A stretch of DNA of 20,510 bases from Glomus cerebriforme (Eukaryota > Glomeromycota > Glomeromycetes > Glomerales > Glomeraceae), in assembly GCA_003550305.1 (NCBI GenBank), contig QKYT01000271.1, positions 9,814 to 30,323 of the forward strand, in the 5' to 3' direction. Of the stretch, positions 7,768 to 15,421 are shown in pieces. Made by a program: the position numbers and the translations under genes. The notes under the pieces are model-generated. The model saw only the letters and a list, made by a program, of their open reading frames with translations, made no database searches and was not told the origin of the DNA. The first letter of the stretch is position 1. The number at the start of each line of letters is the position of its first letter.

Positions 7768-9798
7768 GACTTATGGAAGAGAATCAATTAGATCCTGCTA
7801 AAAAATAAGACGTAGTATGGCGCAAATAAGTATATATGTATTTATATGTCAAGAAAAAGTCATATTTTTCCTCAGTGAAATTTATTAAAATTTATTATTC
7901 TATCTTGAAATGCTGTATTATTTCTCTATTTAGCTTTTGTACACATCCTTTGAAGCTTATTGCTTAATGTTAAGAGGGTTATTTTAAGATTATTATCTTA
8001 TAATCACATCAGATATTTGCAAAAAAAGAAGATAATGATAGCATAGATTATATAAATGTTTACGTTTTTAGATAAAATACTCTGGATCATTTCTATAGTT
8101 GGACACTATGGTTCAGTATCTCATAAAAAATAATTGTGATACCAAAGATTGCGATTAAGAAAATATTTGTGATTGAGAATATTTTTTAGATAGATTTTTA
8201 TTTTATTAGTTTTATGTAAAATTGATATTTTTTTTACTTGTTGAAAAAAAAGAAATACCAAAGTGCTTCTCTAGAAATAATCCTTTTATAAGTTTTACAA
8301 TCACCTGACAAAATAAATGTCTATATACACTAGTATAAAAAATCTGCATTGAAATATGAATCTGAGATATTTGGCTAAAAGTACTGTGTATAAAAATGAT
8401 ATTATATATATATCCCTTATTTCTAAAAAAAAAAGAAAATTATCAAGATCCTGTCCAATACTTGTATCTAAAAATGAAAAAGTTAGTGTCATTCCTGTAC
8501 TCTTATATCCTTACAATATATTTTAAACAATGAATAATAACAAAAATATTTTTGAAAATGCTTGACCGTAAGGCTTTATATAAGAAAAAAGTTTTTTATT
8601 AATAAAAATTTACTAATAAATTGTTACAAAAGTTTCTTTGATATAGGTACATTATCTACATTATAAAGTCCACTTCCATTCCTATTTACTTATTTTATTT
8701 ATGTTTAAAGAAAGAGAAATAAAATATATTTAATGAAACGCTATTCACTTTAGTAAACTACTTTATGAGTATAGTATGTCGATCAAAGAGTAGGATCCCA
8801 AAGGAACCTCTCAGGTAAAGAATGATAGATTTTTTTTTATTGTTTCAGATATATAAAAAGTTAGTTTTTTTTTGTCTGTGACATGGTTCAGTGTAAAAAA
8901 CTTTAATGAAGTTTGTATAATGCAGATCAAAATGTGATGATTAAACAGAACCTGTCATTTGTGATATTTATAAAAAATTTCAGATTTCTGCAAGCAGTTT
9001 TGCATAAATATTTTTGTGAAAAATTAGCCATTTTAGGAATAAAATTATCAGAAGCATTAGCGTAAATTTTACATCCCTTGTACTTCACATATGTACAGCT
9101 TATTTAATAAAATATATTGCTTATTTGATATGACACTTTTTTTCAGGTGAAAAAATTGTGCTAAAAGTAAAATCTAATGAACATATTAAACTGATATGTT
9201 GTAAATTTATACTAATAGAGTAATAGTATATCTACCATTTATTATCTAGATTGGCTGATATATTCCTATTGCAAAAAAATTGGAATAAAGAATTTATCAT
9301 TTATTCATTGATCTGTAAAATAGTAGATGATAAATCACCCATGCTGGATTATATACTGCTAATTTCTATTCAAAAATAAATTAATATATTATTAACCATA
9401 CATGTAATTTGAATGTGCTAACATCAGTAGAATAATAAAAATATACTGTTTATCTGAGGATTTGTAAATATAGATTCTAATCAGCTTTATTTCCATTTTT
9501 AAATTTCTTTTTAATGATACCCCTTATGATCTGTGAAATCAGAGATATGTTTTTTATTAGTAATTTAAACTGTATAATGAGTGAGATAAAACATACCAGA
9601 ATTTTGCAAAGCATCTTTATGGTTAGAAAAGTATATTACAAGAGTAATACAAAATTATTTCTCTTAGCTAGAGTTATTAATAGATCCTTTAAAAATAATG
9701 ATTATGGATGCTAGTGATGTATTACTGTGCATAACATATTTTGCGAATATAATTCACATAAACCAATAATGTCTTACTGCATATAATATTTAAGCTAT
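7768..9798. other. Two-kilobase AT-rich interval without supported genes
   Basis: I see no gene here that I can defend. Short protein-like scraps on the minus strand (for example VSNYRNDPEYFI near 8100 and LDTSIGQDLDNFLFF near 8430) suggest old decayed exons. The frames at 8301-8492 and 9514-9714 are hydrophobic or random and not called. Homopolymers of A and T are frequent. No tRNA or rRNA signature was found. Confidence 0.5.
8281..8375. repeat. Dispersed repeat, copy 1 (second copy at about 20215-20325)
   Basis: TCCTTTTATARRTTTTACA, then ACTAGTATAA, then CTGCATTRAAATA and TCTGARATA occur in the same order and orientation in both places, with small insertions between. Probably two old copies of one non-coding repeat. 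Confidence 0.5.
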
Positions 9799-10287
9799 TC
9801 AAAAGAAAAGAAATAGATAATCCAGTAATTCATCTATACAAGTATGTGTTTTGCCTGATAATGCTCTTAAGCGGTTACTGGCAGAGAGATAATAGGACTC
9901 ATTATTGGAGAGGTTTTTTTCATTATGATAGTAATAACCTCTATCATGTTCATCATATTCATTATATCCACTATATTCATTATATCCATCATCGTCTGAT
10001 TCATCTGGCATCTCTTTTTTAGAATCACCAGAATCAGAGTCATCATTACATGAATTGGAGTCGCCATCATACGTATTAGTAATATATAAGATATATCTAT
10101 ATATTAAATTAAAAAAATCAATTTTCTCATTAAATTTTATTAGTTCTCCATTAATATAATAATAACTCTCATTATAAGGAATAATATCTAAATATTTCCA
10201 TCTGTCAGGAGTCCCATCATTTCTCACTGCCTCCCAAATCTGTTTTGTCAAAAATTCAGATCTTTTCTTGTAATTCCTATAAACTTG
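9799..10287 (-). CDS. Terminal exon of a hypothetical acidic protein
   Basis: The frame is open from 10287, directly after a CTAG acceptor-like site, to the stop at 9799 (162 residues). The apparent first residue of the open frame at 10251 is TTG, not ATG, so this is better read as a last exon whose start lies upstream. The first part is ordered-looking (RNYKKRSEFLTKQIWEAVRN, then PDRWKYLDIIPYNESYYYIN). The middle is Asp/Ser/Glu-rich and surely disordered, followed by GYNEYSGYNEYDEH repeats and a hydrophobic end (LLDYLFLFF). The upstream region 10290-10400 has a further open stretch (FFEKFGKINEAILGIL) but no exact splice partner was found. Family unknown. Confidence 0.4.
   Translation of the reverse strand, partial: QVYRNYKKRSEFLTKQIWEAVRNDGTPDRWKYLDIIPYNESYYYINGELIKFNEKIDFFNLIYRYILYITNTYDGDSNSCNDDSDSGDSKKEMPDESDDDGYNEYSGYNEYDEHDRGYYYHNEKNLSNNESYYLSASNRLRALSGKTHTCIDELLDYLFLFF
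9955..9990. repeat. 18-bp tandem duplication
   Basis: ATATTCATTATATCCACT and ATATTCATTATATCCATC are adjacent. On the minus strand each encodes a Gly-Tyr-Asn-Glu-Tyr repeat of the acidic protein. Confidence 0.7.
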
Positions 10288-10446
10288 CTAGATAACTACT
10301 GCATAAAAATTCTTAAACTGATAATTATATTATTTTACAATTAAGAATCCCTAAGATTGCTTCATTGATCTTCCCAAACTTCTCAAAAAAAACTTTGTTA
10401 TAGATTAGATAATTTAACCCAGAATAAGCAGATCACATTTTTTATT

Positions 10447-10518
10447 CCGCAGGTAATACATTTCACAATTTCACTAGGCGATCATGTATGATTATGTAGC
10501 TATTCATTTCACAAAAAT
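10447..10518. repeat. Dispersed repeat, copy 2 (copy 1 at 1441-1530)
   Basis: CCGCAGGTAATACATTTCAC, CACTAGGCGAT and ATGTAGCTATTCATTTC match the copy at 1441-1530. It lies 82 bp past the stop of the minus-strand pseudogene ending at 10600. Confidence 0.65.
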
Positions 10519-10599
10519 ATAGTTGAGATAAATAACATTATTATTCAGTTGACAGTAATAATCTATAATTAAAACATTTCTCAGAATCAATTAGTTAAA

Positions 10600-10992
10600 C
10601 TAGTTAAATAATCGTAATTTCTGTCTCAATTTTAACACAGTATCTTTTGGTTGATTAAGATAGTTTATAGATAGTAGTAAATTATTTTGTTTTGCAAACA
10701 GAGATGAGATAAATATTTTGTTTGTATTACCCTCCCTTGATCTATTAATATTAATTAAGCTAAGCACACTTGCACTACATTGCATAGGAAAAGTGGTAGA
10801 TCCCTTGAAACCAGTTAATGAATGTAATTTATCTTTGATCTCAGTCTTAAAGTAAGAGTAATTCCAATGATTCTTTATCAAATCTTTAGACTCAACTTCA
10901 TAGCCCCATCTGCACTATCCATCATAATATACTTTTCTAGGCTTTACTTCAATAATCTTCACCAATTTCAAGCATTTGAAACAGATAGCCAT
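10600..10992 (-). pseudogene. Hypothetical protein with Cys pairs, broken by one TAG
   Basis: From ATG 10992 the frame runs 25 codons (MAICFKCLKLVKIIEVKPRK, VYYDG), meets TAG at 10915-10917, then continues in the same frame (CRWGYEVESKDLIKNHWNYS) to the stop at 10600, for 130 codons in all. C-x2-C near the start plus a Cys right after the stop hint at a zinc ribbon. TGG (Trp) would fit at the stop. The rest contains HSLTGFKGSTTFPMQ and a basic C-terminus. The reading frame without the stop would start only at a TTG at 10881. Part of its sequence (10730-10766) recurs at 6313-6345. Unknown family; 10993-11249 holds nothing I can support. Confidence 0.45.
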
Positions 10993-11249
10993 CTAACTTT
11001 TATGAACATTGGGTTTATGATACTCATGTGAAATGTCATATAACTTCCAGTAATATTGGAACAGAACCATAAACAATACTAAAATAAGTAACAAAAAAAA
11101 CGCATAGAATAAGCCAAAATAATCATGTAAATCTTTTCTTTTTTAGATAATTTTCAATAATGTTGGCCAGAATATTATTACCTCCTTTAGTAACTCACTG
11201 ACATTATTGTAACAATTTCTTGTTACCTATTTATACATTGCTCGGGATC

Positions 11250-11588
11250 CTATTGGAACAGTACATCTTGGTTACCCCTTTGTCCAAATGAGCTGAAAAG
11301 GCAGTATACATGATAAACACTATATTCTCTTCTAGAAAACAACTCTTGCAAAGGAGCTCTTATACGATCAGCCCACTGTTGTGGTGTTTCATGAGGTCTA
11401 ATAATGGATAAATAATCGTATTGCTTTTCTATTTCAACCATTTTTTTAAACTGATTGTAATCACTATAATAATGACAGTTAGCAACATATTCCATATCAT
11501 ATCCAGGACGTAAATTAATAGGTTTAGGTACAGTCTTATTATAAATCTCATCTAAAATGATCTTAATAGTTGTTCCGGGCATATTCAT
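11250..11588 (-). CDS. Intact small hypothetical protein, 112 aa
   Basis: The frame runs from ATG 11588 (MNMPGTTIKIILDEIYN) to the stop at 11250 without a break. A TTG-started extension two codons upstream is not needed. The sequence is balanced and protein-like: PINLRPGYDMEYVANCHYYS, then ETPQQWADRIRAPLQELFSR and YHVYCLFSSF. No signal peptide, membrane span or catalytic motif is visible. It resembles small multicopy hypothetical proteins I associate with mycorrhizal fungi, but I cannot name a domain. It lies 374 bp downstream of the eight-exon gene on the same strand. Codon use and composition match its neighbours. Confidence 0.55.
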   Translation of the reverse strand: MNMPGTTIKIILDEIYNKTVPKPINLRPGYDMEYVANCHYYSDYNQFKKMVEIEKQYDYLSIIRPHETPQQWADRIRAPLQELFSRREYSVYHVYCLFSSFGQRGNQDVLFQ

Positions 11589-11962
11589 TACCAAATTAGT
11601 GTTAGCGATTTATAGTAGATTGTAACAAGTATATTATAATAAAATATCAGATTCATTTTTATTCGAAACTGGTATTTATCTTTAAAAATTAAGTTTCTAG
11701 AAGGTGAGCAGAAAACTTTATTGACTATCTTAAAAGAGCAAGCAGACCAACAAAAAACAGAAGAGATTAACACATGTATGTACAGTAGATTGGACGATCT
11801 CAATTATTTCTAATGTATGTATATCCACATAATAATAAACTATTAATCAGATAATTCATTTTGCAAGAAGAAAAATCCAATAAAAAAAAAGCAAAGAACT
11901 CAACAGCAAGAACTCTTTAGACATTAATGACAATCTTTTTGCTCGGCAAGGAGAATTAAACG

Positions 11963-14046
11963 TTATATTTTGTCAGTAACGCATGAAATACAGTGCCGAA
12001 TGGAATATTCAGGTGATGTTGCCGGATGTTTCGTTAATTCTTTAATTATATTAGGATACTCTAAAATAGATCGTATCACGTACTCCATTAATTTAAAAAT
12101 CTCAATAAATTGAAATCGGAATTCCCAGCTAAGTGGAAAGACCGCTGAAAATTTTTCTTCATCAGTGTAATCATCCTTTCCTCTCAAAAAGATTGTTCTG
12201 AGCGTGAGACGATCTCCTATCAAAAAAAAAAGATATGAATGATTTTGGTCCGAATAATGGTCAATCAAAAAATAATACTCACTAATCCCTTGGATAGTCA
12301 ATGAGCGTATCTCTTTTGCGTATCTTACGTCATAGTTAAGAAAGTTTAGGAGCATGGAATTTAAAGAATCGATTCTTTCTTGTATCGTTTTATACGTATC
12401 ACCCACAGTGTGAATATTTAGGAAGTTGGATGGTGCACCGCTCATTTCTAGGAATAATACTTGACGACTATCTGACAATCGAACCCCCACTATATCCGCT
12501 TTCATCCTTCCTTTAGTTGAATAATTATTGTTTTCAACGACTAGACGTTCGTGTGTGGGTTCGATGTCATGTTCGATCCTATAGGTTTGAGTACATAAGC
12601 AATTAGGTTTAATAAGTTGTGAAGATTTCTGGGAAAATAGCTCTTACCAGTGAAATTGTACTTTATTTACGAATGTTGCTTGTAGGTAGATAAATAATGG
12701 AGAGATTTTGTTGACGATCCAATCTCGTTCAAGTTCGTCGATAGACATAACATATCCAGGAACATCAATTATTTTGTTGATGCTAGTAATTAATTGATGT
12801 TATTATTAAAATGATATTGTAAATGATATTGTAAATGTTATAAAGACAACTTACTAATCCATCAGAACTTTTCCGATGTACTTAATCATGGTGTCTTCGA
12901 ACCCATTCTTTGCTTTATATGGGCTTAAGATTTTCATTCGGATTTCCTCTATCGAAAACTGTAGAAAATAGAAAAATAAGTCTCCATTTGACAGTTACTT
13001 CTCATGAGTAGATATTTTACCAACCTCTAGAATTTTCTCCAACCACTTGCGCCAATCTACAACGTCAACTATATTCAGAACATTCTGATCATTTAAATTT
13101 TTTGACACAAATAAATTTTCATTATCGTGTCCCTCAAAAGCAACTTTGATCTTTTTTGAAAATGAGATCTGTGGGTATTTTTGTTCTACTTCCGGACGGA
13201 TGACTGGTATATTAGGAGTTGCTGGATCGTGCTTTCGTTTCTGATCAATCAATGACAAAAAATCAATAATAAAACTCAATAATATCATAAGAAGATACTT
13301 ACTCGTGTAGAATGTGAGGAGACTTCATAATTATAGCTCCTTTGGACATTATAGCTCGCTTTGATGGACATTTGTGCTGACCTTTCAGCAAAATACTTGC
13401 TCCAGTCGCTTTTGAAGATATCATCCTATATTATTAAATAAGAATGCATTAAATTTCATATCAAAAGAAATTAAGTACAAAAACTCATCATGTTCTCACC
13501 TTCCATTTTTGTTGGATTCTTTTAAAAGTGTTCCCATCCTCTCTTCGCTGATAATATTAGACATTTTTAAAGTTCTTGAAAGTGCATGAGTAAAGGCGTT
13601 GGTAGCAATATGTTTCGTTTTGCGATTTAAATATCGGTAAAATTCGAGAGGAACCGGGTGTAAAGACTGCAGTAACCATTTTATGTGTGATTTTTCGCTT
13701 TCTTTTATCTAGCCGATACATATAAATATATTAGTAAATGTTTGTGTGAGTTGAGAACCTTCCGAGCACATTGTAAATTGTAATCTGAGAAAGGCCGATG
13801 CGACTATGTAGCCTTACACAATGGGTTATGGTAGTAACTTATTGACTAGACTGCCATCGTGCTTAACCAGCCCCTTGTAAAACCGTGCGACTATGTAGCC
13901 TTACGTGATGGGTTATGGTAGTAACTTATTGACTAGACTGCCATCGCGCTTAACGGCTTACAAGCTCGTAAAAAAAAGAGCTCCTAATAGGTATTTACAT
14001 TTGGAAACGTTTCGTCTAAAATCTCGTCAATATCTTGAATTTCCAT
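11963..14046 (-). CDS. Eight-exon gene of a multicopy fungal family (about 458 aa), possible PD-(D/E)XK-like core
   Basis: Exons by splice signals: 14046-13999, 13708-13500, 13425-13303, 13240-13021, 12948-12855, 12782-12648, 12578-12283, 12216-11963. Introns are 62-74 nt except the first (290 nt), with GTAAGT, GTAAGA, GTGAGT or GTAAAA donors. Five junctions join in frame. The exon 2 to exon 3 junction is off by one base, so an indel or unseen signal is implied. The exon 4/5 junction has two options. Text: MEIQDIDEILDETFPN; HIATNAFTHALSRTLK; SDWSKYFAERSAQ; IDVPGYVMSIDELERDWIVN; KADIVGVRLSDSRQVLFLEM; SIQ-like IQGIRDRLTL. D in ADIVG (12494-12496) and E in LFLEMSG (12446-12448) recall the D...E-x-K core of PD-(D/E)XK nucleases, with Ser in place of Lys; this is inference. 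The family looks like proteins expanded in Mucoromycota. Function unproven. Confidence 0.7.
12217..12282 (-). other. Stop-free 66-nt intron of the eight-exon gene
   Basis: GTGAGT donor, a run of ten T, and GATAG acceptor. Its length is a multiple of three and it has no stop in frame, so retention would insert 22 residues between TIQGI and DRLTL. The inserted text (YYFLIDHYSDQNHSYLFFLI) is aromatic and hydrophobic, unlike its surroundings, which supports its being an intron. Confidence 0.7.
13799..13954. repeat. Two 69-bp direct repeats, 87-bp period, in the first intron
   Basis: Copies 13799-13867 and 13886-13954 differ at only four positions (a CACA/CGTG patch and one T/C). Both contain TGCGACTATGTAGCCTTAC and TAGACTGCCATCG. 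CTTGTAA (13874-13880) after copy 1 and TTACAAG (13959-13965) after copy 2 are complementary. The block is richer in GC than its surroundings. It is not a tRNA or rRNA by inspection. Confidence 0.8.
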
Positions 14047-14061
14047 CTCTCTGGAAACTAT

Positions 14062-14101
14062 CTGAAAAAAAAAACCTGAAAAAAAAACTTCTGAAAAAAA
14101 A
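14062..14101 (-). repeat. Three poly(T)-CAG units upstream of the eight-exon gene
   Basis: On the minus strand, runs of 8, 9 and 10 T each end in CAG, 16-45 bp before the ATG at 14046. Each looks like a 3' splice acceptor, so an unseen leader exon spliced here is possible. Confidence 0.5.
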
Positions 14102-14174
14102 CGCGTTTATTAATACTATTTCACGATTATCACGTGCCATCTATATGATCAGCATGACGTAAATGATTTTTATT

Positions 14175-14740
14175 CCGTGTTCGATCACGTGAATTTTATA
14201 TTACCATGTGACATATAGATGCGTGACAAATAAAATTTCACACATCGAAAAAATTCTGTCCCCGAAATACATAGTAAAAATGAAAAAAAGAGGTGTGACA
14301 TAGAGTTGCGATCCGTCAATCCGTAAATAAACACATTTCTGCCATTCTACGAATATTAAGTCAATAAAAAGAATGTTTTTTTTGAGATATCTTATGAATA
14401 TCTATCAATACATAATATGATAAAAAAAAATTGTCTTCAAAAATAAAAGTAGAGAGAAAATTAAAACGAATTGAAATTCATCCGGATTGGATGAAAAATC
14501 AATCCGTTTTTATTTTCTCTTTTTTTTTGTATTAAATAGTAATTTTTTAAATTACTAGATTGTGCATTGGAATGCAGTCTTATAATATATAAAAAACAAT
14601 TTAATCTTTATTGATTAAAATCCGTGTATAATTGCCAAAATGTGCCCTTTCAGATTCATCCGGATCGTAACTCTAGTGTGACATAGAGGATGACAAATTT
14701 AAAAAAGTCACGTGATCGAACACGGCTTTAGAACTACCCC
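14175..14740. mobile_element. Second MITE, interrupted by a hAT-like MITE
   Basis: Perfect 18-bp inverted pair CCGTGTTCGATCACGTGA at 14175-14192 and its complement at 14708-14725. The right side continues GGCTTTAGAACTACCCC, matching the outer end of the MITE at 5853-6088 (TCTAAAGC next to GGG). The left outer part has diverged, so that border is approximate. The interior (TTTCACACATCGAAAAAATT and AGGTGTGACA) matches the first MITE. Without the insertion the element would be about 180 bp. Confidence 0.7.
14301..14675. mobile_element. hAT-like MITE (375 bp) with 8-bp target duplication
   Basis: Ends are TAGAGTTGCGATCCG and, reversed, TAGAGTTACGATCCG (one mismatch in 15). An 8-bp duplication GTGTGACA lies at 14293-14300 and 14676-14683. 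The 8-bp duplication and the TAGAG start fit the hAT superfamily. ATCCG-type motifs recur inside both ends and in a hairpin near 14479-14507, like hAT subterminal repeats. No coding capacity. Confidence 0.8.
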
Positions 14741-14783
14741 AGCGTAACCACCAAAAATTTCACGATCACATGATATTTGTGGC
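14737..14783 (+). repeat. Left terminal inverted repeat of the Mutator-like element
   Basis: Matches the complement of 18605-18650 with about five differences. It contains a CACGATCACATGAT core, one base from the perfect CACGTG palindrome at the other end. Confidence 0.85.
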
Positions 14784-14883
14784 GCATATAGTACATATAC
14801 TAAAAATTTACCGCAACAAAATAAAATTTTTAAATTTTCACATTAAATTTACGAACTATTTATTGTAATTAAAAAAAACTGAA

Positions 14884-15253
14884 TTATTGAAATGGACCTT
14901 GACTTTTTCCAAATAAAACTTTATTTTTGTTTTCTATAAACTTTGTTATACAATTTTTTTCAAATAAAAAAATGGTGTTCGCTAGTAATTTTAAAATTCC
15001 CGTAAACTCAAATACCTGATCTAAGCTATTGCTTTTGCAAAGTTCCAAAAATAACATTTTCTAGTCAATAAATAAATAATATCAATATCAATAGAAAATT
15101 TATAAAATAAACGGATAATTTACAAAAAAAAAACTTTATATTACATACCATCCTTTGAGACTCTGACATTAAAGCCAATGTAAATAATAAAACTATCATA
15201 AATCCCCAACTGCAGCCCTTCTTANTTATGGAGAATGGTAATAAAATATTCAT
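14884..15253 (-). CDS. Two-exon small protein (93 aa) carried by the Mutator-like element
   Basis: Exon 1 (15253-15149) starts at ATG and ends ATG|GTATGT. An 88-nt intron (15148-15061) ends in TTGACTAG. Exon 2 (15060-14884) continues in phase 0 for 58 codons to TAA. The joined protein has a hydrophobic segment near residues 16-29 (WGFMIVLLFTLALM), then a region reading KMLFLELCKSNSLDQVFEF and TGILKLLANTIFLFEKN. One N falls in exon 1. An in-frame stop lies eight codons before the ATG. It sits between the transposase stop (15422) and the left TIR on the same strand. It could be an accessory element gene, a captured exon pair, or chance; the exact frame match across good splice sites favours a real gene. 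No family recognised. Confidence 0.45.
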
Positions 15254-15421
15254 ATGCGCGCAGAATAGATTTTACTCTAAAAATGAACTTTATTCTTGAA
15301 ACTAAAAAATGAAATTAACCAATTAACCTTAATTCAAAAATTCACAGCAATTAAATCTAAATAATAAAATAAATTACATCTATATCTGCAAGACTACAAC
15401 ACAGAATGAAATTACTGACCT

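Noticed and set aside
11588..11803. 71-codon minus-strand frame
   Set aside because: Hydrophobic and random in character; the plus strand reads better here.
11649..11813. Plus-strand open stretch reading KFLEGEQKTLLTILKEQADQ and EEINTCMYSRLDDLNYF
   Set aside because: It is protein-like and coiled-coil-like but has no start near its 5' end and no clear splice partner. It is too short to call; possibly an old exon.
13799..13954. Possible tRNA or small RNA gene pair in the 69-bp repeats
   Set aside because: No acceptor stem, T-loop GGTTCGA motif or cloverleaf pairing could be found on either strand.
13905..14162. 85-codon plus-strand frame over the intron repeat and first exon
   Set aside because: It is antisense to exon 1 of the eight-exon gene, and its tail is Lys runs from the poly(A) units.
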